Part shown: positions 7,916 to 15,690 of the stretch, piece by piece
Layout of the letters: each line of letters begins with the position of its first letter
Numbering within the stretch: the first letter of the stretch is position 1
Assembly: GCF_017848645.1 (NCBI RefSeq)
Contig: NZ_JAFEIF010000077.1
Span: forward strand, 1-38,397
DNA length: 38,397 nt
Direction of reading: 5' to 3'
DNA from: Limnohabitans sp.
GTDB taxonomy: Bacteria; Pseudomonadota; Gammaproteobacteria; Burkholderiales; Burkholderiaceae_C
Program-made: the position numbers and the translations under genes
Notes under the pieces: generated by a model
What the model was told of the DNA's origin: nothing
The model's input: the letters and a program-made list of their open reading frames with translations, nothing else
Database searches by the model: none

Positions 7916-8264
7916 CCGACCAGCGTGCCCACTCCAAACTGGGCGCATCCATCTCTGACACAACCGAGCAGGTGGGTGTGCTGCATTTCTGCACTTTGGG
8001 CCCAACGAGCTAGGGCGAAACACCCCCTAAAGACACCTATTTTTATCGGTGTTTTCCCTTGAATTTCTCTCTCGCAAATTCAAACAAATCCACAAAAAAT
8101 GTAAGGCAGGCGTCAGGTAGGTCTCGCTCTCCGAATGAAGCCTTGCAAATGCTCGGCAAAGAACTGAATTTACCCATTTTTTTAAGGATTTAAAGCCGAT
8201 TAGGTGGACAAGAGGTCGATTCATAGAATCCGAAAACTCTTTTGATCTCCATCAATAAACCCCT
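7916..8264. other. gene-free stretch with a terminator-like hairpin
   Basis: 349 nt with no supported gene. At 8033-8052 an ACACC / GGTGT stem with a T-rich loop is followed by TTTT and could end the GMC-DUF4212 transcript. The second half (about 8056-8264) is relatively AT-rich and should hold the promoter of the next operon, but no clear -35/-10 pair was found. Confidence 0.4.
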
Positions 8265-8561
8265 ATGTTGCTTGCCATCGTCATCGCCAAAAGCCTGATC
8301 GAACTTTCGCTCATGTTCATCGTCGGGCGTTTCTTGCTGGGATTGCTGGCGGGGTCCAACCGTGACAACAATGTTTTTTGGCAATTGCTGGATGTGGCCT
8401 CCAAACCTGCGCTGTGGATCACCCGCAAGATCAGCCCCAAACTGATCCTGGACCAGCACATTCCGCTGGCCACCAGCAGCTGGCTTTTGATTGCCTGGGT
8501 CGTGGTGGTGCAATTGAAAATTGAACTTTGTCTCGAAATGGGCATCGCAGCATGTCAGTGA
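8265..8561 (+). CDS. small two-segment membrane protein, unknown function (YggT-like layout)
   Basis: A 98-residue protein with hydrophobic segments at about residues 2-28 and 68-88. Between them is an amphipathic stretch, WQLLDVASKPALWITRKISP. The order of a membrane helix, an N..F..L..AS.P..W..R.ISP stretch and a second helix recalls the YggT family, but the similarity is only in layout and the call is tentative. Its last 10 nt overlap the start of the TPR protein gene, so the two are probably translated together, and the symporter pair follows 81 nt after the TPR gene. Confidence 0.75.
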   Translation: MLLAIVIAKSLIELSLMFIVGRFLLGLLAGSNRDNNVFWQLLDVASKPALWITRKISPKLILDQHIPLATSSWLLIAWVVVVQLKIELCLEMGIAACQ

Positions 8562-9169
8562 AAACCCAACTCTCTCTCGCCCACTTGAACACCTCGAGCC
8601 GAGGCCGGTGTTTTTGGCTGCGTCTCCAAGCCAAAGCCCTTTTGGTCTTGGGCTTGCGCAATCAAGCCCATGCGGTCTTTCATCAAATCCTGCTGATCAA
8701 CCCGGAGGATGTCTTGGCCTTGAACAGCGTGGGCTTCAAGGAGCTGAACGACAAGCGTTTGATCCAGGCTTTGAGTTTTTTTGAACGGGCTTTGGTGCTC
8801 ACGCCGACCAACGCCAATGCCCACTTCAACGTGGGGTTTGTGTGCGAAGAGTTGGGGCGCAGCCAGGAAGCCGAACACGCATTCAGGGCCGCCATTCAGA
8901 TCGACGAAAAAATGGACCGTGCCTGGTATGGCCTGGGTCTGGTGCTGGTGCGTCAGCAAAGGTTTGAAGAGTCTTTGGTCGCTTTCAAGCGCAACACCGA
9001 GTTGCAGTCCATGAGCCCCTACGCCTGGTACCAAATGGCTCGAGTTCACATGGAAATGCACGACCCTGATAAAGCGCTGGAGGTGATGCGCCACCTCAAT
9101 GGTTTTGAGCCCAAGGTGGCCGCCCAACTGGAGCGGGAAACAGGGCTGAAATTAGACAGGTCTTTGTGA
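8552..9169 (+). CDS. tetratricopeptide repeat (TPR) protein
   Basis: A 205-residue cytoplasmic protein made almost wholly of helical TPR units. Repeats can be seen at about 29-62 (ending INPEDVLALNSVGF), 64-97 (ALSFFERALVLTPTNANAHF), 98-131 (EAEHAFRAAIQIDEKMDRAW), 132-165 and a shorter one at the end. No signal peptide or catalytic domain is present, so a protein-binding scaffold is likely. The ATG at 8552 overlaps the stop of the upstream gene (ATGTCAGTGA) and is preferred over a TTG at 8528, which would add eight residues. Its partner is unknown; the neighbours are membrane proteins and a symporter. Confidence 0.85.
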   Translation: MSVKTQLSLAHLNTSSRGRCFWLRLQAKALLVLGLRNQAHAVFHQILLINPEDVLALNSVGFKELNDKRLIQALSFFERALVLTPTNANAHFNVGFVCEELGRSQEAEHAFRAAIQIDEKMDRAWYGLGLVLVRQQRFEESLVAFKRNTELQSMSPYAWYQMARVHMEMHDPDKALEVMRHLNGFEPKVAAQLERETGLKLDRSL

Positions 9170-9250
9170 ATACGACACCCGCAAGTGTCGGTTGTGAAAT
9201 TGAAGTGTGACAGTCGGTAGTTTGATTTTTTTAACAACAAGGAGATGACG

Positions 9251-9514
9251 ATGCAGCTCACTGCAAGGCACCAGGAATACTGGGGCAAAAACTTAAGAAT
9301 CACGGGGCTATTGCTGGCCCTGTGGTTCTTTGTCACGTTTGTGGTTTTGTACTTTTCACGTGATTTGACGTTCAGCTTTTTTGGCTGGCCATTTTCGTTT
9401 TGGGTCGCCGCCCAGGGCGCACTGATTGTGTACTGCCTGATCATTTGGTACTACGCTCGCTATATGAACAACCTTGACAAGGAATATGGCGTTTCTGAAG
9501 GAGAAGAATCATGA
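9251..9514 (+). CDS. sodium:solute symporter small subunit (DUF4212)
   Basis: An 87-residue inner-membrane protein with two transmembrane helices (about 16-38 and 49-69). It carries the family stretch FFGWPFSFWVAAQGALIVY and a C-terminal ARYMNNLDKEYGV. Proteins of this family accompany the VC_2705-type solute:sodium symporter encoded next to them. The gene overlaps the start of the large subunit by 4 nt (ATGA), which is typical of coupled subunits. The ATG at 9251 is chosen because the GGAG at 9241-9244 lies six bases before it; the ATG at 9245 abuts that site. Confidence 0.9.
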   Translation: MQLTARHQEYWGKNLRITGLLLALWFFVTFVVLYFSRDLTFSFFGWPFSFWVAAQGALIVYCLIIWYYARYMNNLDKEYGVSEGEES

Positions 9515-11625
9515 GCGTTTTCGGCGGAGAAGGCCAAACCCAAAGCCAGTTTCAGAAATCTCTGAACAAAGTTTTCTTGTTCTACGGCGGTGGCTTCGCA
9601 GCCTTCGTCATCGTGCTCGCTGTCCTTGAGCAAATGGGCATGCCCAAAGAGTACATCGGTTACGCCTTCCTAGCGGCCACCGTGCTCTTGTACGGCGGCA
9701 TTGGTGTGATGAGTCGCACCAACGACGCGGCCGAATACTATGTGGCGGGCCGTCGTGTGCCCGCCATTTACAACGGCATGGCCACCGGCTCTGACTGGAT
9801 GTCGGCCGCTTCCTTCATCGGTATGGCCGGTACGCTTTACCTGACAGGTTACGGCGGTTTGGCCTTCATTTTGGGCTGGACTGGCGGTTACTGTTTGGTG
9901 GCTTTGTTCCTGGCGCCTTACCTGCGCAAGTTTGGCCAGTTCACCATCCCTGACTTCCTGGGCGCTCGCTACGGCGGCAACATGGCGCGTCTGATTGGCG
10001 TGTTTGCAGCCATCTTGGTGTCCTTCGTTTACGTGGTGGCACAGATCTTCGGCGTGGGCTTGATCACCGCCCGCTTGACCGGTCTGTCGTTCGACGTGGG
10101 CGTGTATGTCGGCTTGGCCGGTATCTTGGTTTGCTCGTTCTTGGGTGGTATGCGTGCTGTGACCTGGACCCAAGTGGCGCAATACCTGATCCTGATCGTG
10201 GCCTACATGATCCCCGTGGTTTGGCTGTCGGTGAAACACACCAGCATGCCTGTGCCGCAGATCTCTTATGGCTACTTGCTTGAAAAAGTGACCGCCAAAG
10301 AAGAGCAACTGCTGAAAGACCCCAAAGAACTCGAAGTTCGCGGTATCTTCAAAGCACGCGCTGACGCAGCCGCTGAAAAGCTGAAAGACGTGCCAGCCGC
10401 CATGGCCGCTGACAAAGAAGCAGCCACCAAAAAGCTGGAAGAGCTGAAGGCCGCCAACGCACCTGCTGCAGACATCAAGGCTGCTGAAACCGCCTTGGCT
10501 GGTTTGCCCAAAGATGAAGCGGCTGCCAAAGCGGCTTACACCGCAGCGCGCACCACCAACACGGCACGTGCAGCACCACCCCTGCGCCATGCTGAGCCCT
10601 TCCCAGGCAAAGACGACGCCGCTCGAGATGTGGCCCGCAAGAACTTCTTGGCCCTGGTCTTCTGCTTGATGATCGGTACGGCTGCTTTGCCCCACATCCT
10701 GATGCGCTTTTACACCGTGCCTTCGGTGCGTGAAGCGCGTGAGTCGGTGGCTTGGTCGCTGTTCTTCATCTCTTTGTTGTACTTCACAGCGCCTGCTTTG
10801 GCGGTGTTGGTCAAGTTTGACATCTACACCCTGTTGGTCGGCACGCCGATGGACCAGTTGCCAGGATGGATTGCACGCTGGAACGTGGTCGACCCCACGC
10901 TGATGGCGGTGTCTGACATCAACAAAGATGGCATCTTGCAGTTGGCAGAGATCCGCTTGGGCGGTGACATTGTGGTCTTGGCCACACCTGAAATCGGCGG
11001 CTTGCCGTTCGTGATTTCGGGTCTGGTGGCAGCCGGTGGTTTGGCTGCGGCCTTGTCCACAGCCGATGGCTTGTTGCTCACTATTGCCAACGCCTTGTCG
11101 CACGACGTGTACTACAAAGTGATTGACCCGAACGCTTCGGCCAACCGCCGTGTCGCGATCTCCAAAACCATTTTGGTGTTCGTAGCTTTGGCAGCTGCTT
11201 ATGTCGCATCGCTGCGCATGGCGGACATTTTGTTCCTCGTGTCTGCGGCCTTCTCGTTCGCTGCGGCAGCCTTCTTCCCTGCGTTGACCCTGGGCATCTT
11301 CTGGAAGCGTGCCAACAAATGGGGCGCCTCGCTGGGCATGGTGGCGGGTTTGGGCATCTCGTTCTACTACATGGTCAAGACACATCCCTGGATGTACGGC
11401 ATGTTCCATGAGGGTTCGCTGACGCCTGAAATCCTGAAGGCCAACACCTGGTGGGACATTGCCCCCATCTCGGCCGGTATCTTCGGCGTGCCACTGGGCT
11501 TTGCGGTGATCATCATCGTGTCGCTGCTGACCAAGGCACCGGATCAAGAAGTTCAGGACATGGTCGAAAACGTCCGTTTCCCCAGCTTTGACGGCACCAC
11601 CTCACAAGGTTCTGCCGCTCACTAA
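9511..11625 (+). CDS. sodium:solute symporter large subunit, VC_2705 / ActP-like
   Basis: SSS-family secondary transporter of 704 residues in the inner membrane, probably importing a small carboxylate such as acetate with sodium; the substrate is inferred from family members. Core SSS features include AEYYVAGRRVPAIYNGMATG, SDWMSAASFIGM and ALSTADGLLLTIANALSHD. Two features stand out. A hydrophilic Lys/Ala/Glu-rich segment of about 110 residues (about 257-370), predicted to be helical, interrupts the membrane core. A perfect EF-hand-like loop, DINKDGILQLAE, occupies residues 469-480. AGGAG precedes the start by seven bases. The gene ends 49 nt before a strong terminator. Confidence 0.92.
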   Translation: MSVFGGEGQTQSQFQKSLNKVFLFYGGGFAAFVIVLAVLEQMGMPKEYIGYAFLAATVLLYGGIGVMSRTNDAAEYYVAGRRVPAIYNGMATGSDWMSAASFIGMAGTLYLTGYGGLAFILGWTGGYCLVALFLAPYLRKFGQFTIPDFLGARYGGNMARLIGVFAAILVSFVYVVAQIFGVGLITARLTGLSFDVGVYVGLAGILVCSFLGGMRAVTWTQVAQYLILIVAYMIPVVWLSVKHTSMPVPQISYGYLLEKVTAKEEQLLKDPKELEVRGIFKARADAAAEKLKDVPAAMAADKEAATKKLEELKAANAPAADIKAAETALAGLPKDEAAAKAAYTAARTTNTARAAPPLRHAEPFPGKDDAARDVARKNFLALVFCLMIGTAALPHILMRFYTVPSVREARESVAWSLFFISLLYFTAPALAVLVKFDIYTLLVGTPMDQLPGWIARWNVVDPTLMAVSDINKDGILQLAEIRLGGDIVVLATPEIGGLPFVISGLVAAGGLAAALSTADGLLLTIANALSHDVYYKVIDPNASANRRVAISKTILVFVALAAAYVASLRMADILFLVSAAFSFAAAAFFPALTLGIFWKRANKWGASLGMVAGLGISFYYMVKTHPWMYGMFHEGSLTPEILKANTWWDIAPISAGIFGVPLGFAVIIIVSLLTKAPDQEVQDMVENVRFPSFDGTTSQGSAAH

Positions 11626-11674
11626 AAGGACCCTGTTGGCAAGCCCTGTCTTGCCAACTTGAACCCTTTCCAAT

Positions 11675-11709
11675 AAAAAACCCGATCACGTCATGTGATC
11701 GGGTTTTTT
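11675..11709. terminator. bidirectional rho-independent terminator
   Basis: Perfect nine-base stem CCCGATCAC / GTGATCGGG with loop GTCAT, flanked by six A on one side and six T on the other. It terminates the symporter transcript on the plus strand and, read the other way, the DsbA-like isomerase gene that ends at 11730. Confidence 0.93.
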
Positions 11710-11729
11710 CTTTGGGGCAACAGTTCAGC

Positions 11730-12368
11730 TCATGAACGCCTGACACCCACCCCGCACTGCGCCGGGGCTTGCCAGTCCGGGCCATCAAACCAGGCATCGC
11801 CCAACAAGTAGGCCCGCAGCATGGGCAGCGCATCTTGTCCCCAAAACACGCGGCCATCGACCACCCAGCTGGGTACGCCAAACACCCCCAGATCCATCGC
11901 CTCTTGGCTGTGCTTTTGCAAAGCCAGTTTGACCTGGGCGCTGCCAGGATCAAGCGCTGGGGCCAGCTCGGCCGTCAGGGCCGCCAGGCGCTCGGCATCG
12001 GCCGCGTCCTGCCCCGTGCACCAAACATGGCGGAAAATTTTCTCGCACACATAGCGGCTGGGCTCGCCATCGGCGTCACAGGCGGTGGCCAGGCGCAACA
12101 AGCCCAGTGGGTTGAAGGGGTGCAGAGCGGGCAGCTGCAAGGGCATGCCCTGCTGGCGCGCCAGCCAAAGCACCTGCCGGTAGGTCCAGTCGCGCTTGGT
12201 GGGGATTTCCGCCGGACCGAGCTGACCGTGGTGCTTGAGCAGGGCGGCAAACAACACCGGTTTGTGCACCATGCGGTGGCTGATGCCCTCCAAAGCCCGG
12301 GGCAGGGCGTCGAAACCGAGCCAAGCGTAGGGCGAAATGAAGTCAACATAAAAGTGAATGGTTTTCAT
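11730..12368 (-). CDS. DsbA-family protein, 2-hydroxychromene-2-carboxylate isomerase-like
   Basis: A 212-residue thioredoxin-fold protein of the kappa-GST type. The N-terminus KTIHFYVDFISPYAWLGF has the SPY-W pattern in which the Ser stands where DsbA has its catalytic Cys. Near the C-terminus GVFGVPSWVVDGRVFWGQD is the family's conserved cis-Pro and substrate-loop region. Named members isomerise 2-hydroxychromene-2-carboxylate with glutathione in naphthalene breakdown, but most genomic copies have no such pathway beside them, and none is seen here. The start at 12368 has GGAAG upstream; a longer reading to 12488 lacks family sequence. Confidence 0.85.
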   Translation of the reverse strand: MKTIHFYVDFISPYAWLGFDALPRALEGISHRMVHKPVLFAALLKHHGQLGPAEIPTKRDWTYRQVLWLARQQGMPLQLPALHPFNPLGLLRLATACDADGEPSRYVCEKIFRHVWCTGQDAADAERLAALTAELAPALDPGSAQVKLALQKHSQEAMDLGVFGVPSWVVDGRVFWGQDALPMLRAYLLGDAWFDGPDWQAPAQCGVGVRRS

Positions 12369-12527
12369 GGGTGTCTTCCTGTGTGTTGTGCCTCGCTTTG
12401 AACCCAAGTCTATAGGGTCAACACCAACTTGCGCAGGCCATCTTGTCCGTAGAATGAATTGGCATGAGCAGGTGACCACAACGCCCACACCGGGCCAGAG
12501 TCACCCACGGCACCTCAAGGAGACACC

Positions 12528-12983
12528 ATGTACAAGCACATCATCCTGGCCTATGACGGTTCGGGCAGCGGCCAAAAGGCCTTGCTGGAACTCAAGGAGC
12601 TGGCGCATTGGGGCCAGCCCCGACTGACCTTGGTGGCGGTGGCCCCCAATCCACTGGATGTGGGCTCGATGGAAATGGGCTACTACACCTCGGCCGACAA
12701 CGGTCCACTGGAAGAAACCCTGAAAGAGCAACTGGCTCAGGGCGTGCAAGCGCTGCAAGACATGGGTTATGCGGTGCAAGGCGAGGTGCTCAAAGGCGAA
12801 GTGATCCGCGAGCTGTCGGACTTTGCCGAACGGGCGGGGGCCGACCTGATCGTGGTCGGTCACAAGCACGAACCCAATTTGCTGCGCCGCTGGTGGAGTG
12901 GCTCCACCGCCAAGTCGCTGGTGGAAGAGTCGCCTTGCAATGTGCTGATCGTGGTGGACCGCAGCGCAGCGGCTGCGGCCTGA
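12528..12983 (+). CDS. universal stress protein, UspA family
   Basis: A 151-residue cytoplasmic protein with the Usp alpha/beta fold. Strand one and the adenine-site Asp appear in HIILAYDGSGSGQKALLEL, and the C-terminal half has ADLIVVGHKHEPN and STAKSLVEESPCNVLIVVD. The ATP-binding UspA signature is G-x2-G-x9-G-S/T. Here the second Gly is replaced (GHKH), although the G-S-T part is present (WSGSTAKS), so nucleotide binding may be weak or altered. AAGGAGACACC gives a strong ribosome binding site. It is divergent from the isomerase gene and ends in a short run of alanines. Confidence 0.9.
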   Translation: MYKHIILAYDGSGSGQKALLELKELAHWGQPRLTLVAVAPNPLDVGSMEMGYYTSADNGPLEETLKEQLAQGVQALQDMGYAVQGEVLKGEVIRELSDFAERAGADLIVVGHKHEPNLLRRWWSGSTAKSLVEESPCNVLIVVDRSAAAAA

Positions 12984-13038
12984 GGCGCAGCCCAGACGCC
13001 CAGTTGAAGGACTACCTCACGCTCTCCCCGGCTTGTTG

Positions 13039-13278
13039 TCAGGTCGTCCCACCCTCGACCGTCAGACGCTGCTGAATGCGTTGCCAGACTTGGCGCTTGG
13101 CTTCATCGGGCATGCGGCTCCAGGCACCAATCTCATCCAGGCTGCGCCAGCAACCTGCGCACATGTCGGTCTGTGGGTCCATCACGCACACCGATAAACA
13201 GGGTGACGGCACATGGGGCGCGGGTTCGGCCAGAACCTGGGCAGCCCGTTGCGCCAGCAGTTTGGTGCGCGCATTCAT
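13039..13278 (-). CDS. DUF1289 family small cysteine-rich protein
   Basis: A 79-residue protein with the pattern CLSVCVMDPQTDMCAGC (C-x3-C-x8-C-x2-C), followed by WRSLDEIGAWSRMPDEAKR, both hallmarks of DUF1289. The four Cys suggest a metal or iron-sulfur site, but the function is not established. The ATG at 13278 overlaps the upstream stop as ATGA, which fixes the start and shows coupling to the YbaK-like gene. It is the last gene of the long minus-strand operon. Confidence 0.88.
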   Translation of the reverse strand: MNARTKLLAQRAAQVLAEPAPHVPSPCLSVCVMDPQTDMCAGCWRSLDEIGAWSRMPDEAKRQVWQRIQQRLTVEGGTT

Positions 13279-13829
13279 GGCGCCACCTGAGTAACGGGCA
13301 GATGCGCAGGGTCTGCCAACGCTTTGGCGTCTGAGCTGTCCTGAACCACATCGGCCGCAAGGGCGCCGGTCAAACCGGGCAGATCCTGGGGTCGCAGGCG
13401 AAACACGCCGTGCGGATGCCCGGCTGCAGCCCAGATTTCGTCGAAGCGCCACAGGTCTTGGTCGAGCAAGGTGAGCGGCGGGTGCAGGTGCGCCACAGGC
13501 GAGACGCCGCCAATGCTGAAGCCCGTGTGGGCTTTGACGAAATCGGCATCGGCCCGGCCCAGCTTGCCCACCCGGGCCGCCACTTTCTTTTCATCCACAC
13601 GCCGGTCGCCAGAAGTGACCACCAGCACAGCCACGCCATCTTCCTTACGTTTGAAGATCACGCTCTTGGCGATCTGACCGAGCTGCACACCCAAGCTGTC
13701 AGCGGCCTCTTGTGCGGTTCGGGCCGCGCCATCGAGCATGACAGGTGCATGGGGGTGGTTTGCGTCTTGCAAAGCCCGCGCCACACGTTGCACGCCCTCG
13801 GGCAAAGTATGGAGTTCAGCGCCACACAT
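13275..13829 (-). CDS. YbaK/EbsC-type aminoacyl-tRNA deacylase domain protein
   Basis: A 184-residue single-domain protein related to the editing domain of prolyl-tRNA synthetase. Visible family features are LGVQLGQIAKSVIFKRK with the conserved Lys, VVTSGDRRVDEKKVAARVG, and the glycine-rich GFSIGGVSPVAHL. Such proteins hydrolyse mischarged tRNA in trans; the amino acid edited here cannot be told. It lies 3 nt after mvaB and overlaps the DUF1289 gene by 4 nt, so it is expressed with the leucine genes although it has no obvious role in the pathway. Confidence 0.88.
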   Translation of the reverse strand: MCGAELHTLPEGVQRVARALQDANHPHAPVMLDGAARTAQEAADSLGVQLGQIAKSVIFKRKEDGVAVLVVTSGDRRVDEKKVAARVGKLGRADADFVKAHTGFSIGGVSPVAHLHPPLTLLDQDLWRFDEIWAAAGHPHGVFRLRPQDLPGLTGALAADVVQDSSDAKALADPAHLPVTQVAP

Positions 13830-13832
13830 GGC

Positions 13833-14741
13833 TCAGCCCGCCCGTTTGGTCAACAAGGCCTTGGCCACGTTCGAGTTGGGTTTGCGGCCCAAAAAGTCGC
13901 TGATGAACGCGCCTGCATCCACCAGTTTGTCCAGATCAATGCCCGTCTCAATGCCCATGCCGTGCAGCATGTACACCACGTCTTCGGTGGCCACATTGCC
14001 GGTGGCCCCCTTGGCATAAGGGCAGCCGCCCAGACCCGCCACCGACGACTGGAAGTTCCACACCCCCATTTGCAACGCCGCGAGCGTGTTGGCGAGTGCC
14101 TGACCATAGGTGTCGTGGAAATGGCCGCAGATGTGGTCGATGTCGAAGTGCTGCAGCGTGGCTTCAATGGCTTTTTGCACCTTGAGCGGTGTGCCCGTGC
14201 CAATGGTGTCGGCCACGTCCACGCGCTGCACACCGATCTGCTTCATCAAACCCGCCAAGTGGGCCACGCTGGCCGGTGAAACTTCGCCCTCATAAGGGCA
14301 GCCCACCGTGCAGCTCATGGCCCCGCGCACCGCGATACCCGCCGCCAGCGCCGCTTGCACCACAGGCGCAAAGCGTTCCATGCTTTCTTCGATGGAGCAA
14401 TTGATGTTCTTCTGGCTGAAGGCCTGGCTGGCGGCACCAAAAACCACGATCTCGTCGGGCTTCGAAGCCACCGCCGCTTGGTATCCCACCATATTGGGCG
14501 TGAGCACCGAGTAGCGCACGCCCGCTTGGCGCGCAATGCCCGCCATCACGACCGCGTTGTCGGCCATCTGCGGCACCCACTTCGGGGACACGAAACTGGT
14601 GACCTCGATCTCGGTGAGGCCTGCAGCCTGCAAGCGGTGCACCAAACCGATTTTGATTTCAGCCGGGACCGGTTGCTTTTCGTTTTGCAAACCGTCGCGA
14701 GGGCCGACGTCGATGAGTTGAACGCGTGAAGGAAGGGTCAT
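13833..14741 (-). CDS. mvaB: hydroxymethylglutaryl-CoA lyase
   Basis: Cleaves HMG-CoA to acetyl-CoA and acetoacetate, the last committed step of leucine degradation. A 302-residue TIM-barrel protein of the DRE-TIM family. The catalytic Arg-Asp pair is in LIDVGPRDGLQNE, metal-binding His residues are in CGHFHDTYGQAL, and the active-site Cys loop is GGCPYAKGATGNVATED. Length matches bacterial enzymes. The start at 14741 begins MTLPSRVQLIDVG; a longer reading adds only non-family sequence. It follows ghrA by 16 nt in the same operon as liuB, liuC and liuD. Confidence 0.95.
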   Translation of the reverse strand: MTLPSRVQLIDVGPRDGLQNEKQPVPAEIKIGLVHRLQAAGLTEIEVTSFVSPKWVPQMADNAVVMAGIARQAGVRYSVLTPNMVGYQAAVASKPDEIVVFGAASQAFSQKNINCSIEESMERFAPVVQAALAAGIAVRGAMSCTVGCPYEGEVSPASVAHLAGLMKQIGVQRVDVADTIGTGTPLKVQKAIEATLQHFDIDHICGHFHDTYGQALANTLAALQMGVWNFQSSVAGLGGCPYAKGATGNVATEDVVYMLHGMGIETGIDLDKLVDAGAFISDFLGRKPNSNVAKALLTKRAG

Positions 14742-14757
14742 GGGGTTCTCTGAATGT

Positions 14758-15678
14758 TCAATAACCGCGCTGGTGGTCCACCACGCCACGGATGGGCTCG
14801 CCGCGCTGCAGAGCCTGCATTTTGCCCACGATTTGCGCGATGCTTTCTTCGCGCAGCGTACGGGCCGAGGTGTGGGGCGTCACGGTGATTTTCGGGTGTT
14901 GCCAAAACGGATGCCCAGCAGGCAACGGCTCAGTGCGGAACACGTCGAGTGTGGCACCTGAGAGGTGGCCCTCGTCGATGAGGGTGATCAGGTCATCTTC
15001 GACCAAGTGCTTGCCACGGGCCACGTTGATCACATAGCCGCCTTTTTGCAGCTGCGAGAGCGTGTCTTTGTTCAGGATGTTTTCGGTCTCGGCCGTGAGC
15101 GGCATCAGGTTGACCAGCACGCGCGTGGCCTGCAGGAATTCGGGCAGGCTCTGCGCCCCGCTGAAACAGCGGATGCCCGGCAGGTCTTTGGGGCTGCGGC
15201 TGTAGCCGTTGACCGGAAATTCAAACACCTGCAGCGCTTTGGCCACACGCTCGCCCAACACACCCAAGCCCATGACGCCCACCGCAAAGTCGGCGCGGCT
15301 GCGGGGCTTGCGGTACGACCATTTGCCCAATTGGGTGTCGGCGTCGTAGCCGTCGAACTCACGGAAATGCCGGATCACCGCATGGCACACGTATTCGGCC
15401 ATTTGCACCGACATGCCCGCGTCGTCCAGACGCACCACCTTCAGCGCTGGCGGCAGTTTCAGCTGGAGCAAGGCATCGACACCTGCACCGATGTTGAACA
15501 GGGTTTGCAAACCCACCTGTTCGTCGATGAACTGCTGGGGCGGTGCCCACACAATGGCATGCTGGGCGGGCGGTGCACCGGGTGCCCAGGCGGACACCGA
15601 GGCCTCTGGGAAGGCTTGTTGCAGGCCCTGCACCCAGGGCACGGGGTCGAGCTTGTCAAAGCAGATGGTGATGTTCAT
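14758..15678 (-). CDS. ghrA: glyoxylate/hydroxypyruvate reductase A-type 2-hydroxyacid dehydrogenase
   Basis: A 306-residue NAD(P)-dependent dehydrogenase reducing 2-oxo acids such as glyoxylate and hydroxypyruvate. The nucleotide-binding Rossmann motif is GVMGLGVLG; substrate-site Arg and Glu regions are NVARGKHLVEDDLI and LDVFRTEPLP, and the catalytic His lies in ITVTPHTSA. The active-site layout and length place it with GhrA rather than the longer D-3-phosphoglycerate dehydrogenases. It sits between liuD (12 nt upstream) and mvaB, an unexpected member of a leucine operon. It may act on a 2-oxo acid of branched-chain metabolism, but that is conjecture. Confidence 0.88.
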   Translation of the reverse strand: MNITICFDKLDPVPWVQGLQQAFPEASVSAWAPGAPPAQHAIVWAPPQQFIDEQVGLQTLFNIGAGVDALLQLKLPPALKVVRLDDAGMSVQMAEYVCHAVIRHFREFDGYDADTQLGKWSYRKPRSRADFAVGVMGLGVLGERVAKALQVFEFPVNGYSRSPKDLPGIRCFSGAQSLPEFLQATRVLVNLMPLTAETENILNKDTLSQLQKGGYVINVARGKHLVEDDLITLIDEGHLSGATLDVFRTEPLPAGHPFWQHPKITVTPHTSARTLREESIAQIVGKMQALQRGEPIRGVVDHQRGY

Positions 15679-15690
15679 GGCCCGATTTTG

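Noticed and set aside
8027..8224. 65-codon minus-strand frame in the 7916-8264 gap
   Set aside because: No family, no ribosome binding site and an AT-rich setting; likely chance.
9670..11547. 625-codon minus-strand frame opposite the sodium:solute symporter
   Set aside because: Composition is that of antisense sequence and the plus strand has the complete transporter with a ribosome binding site.
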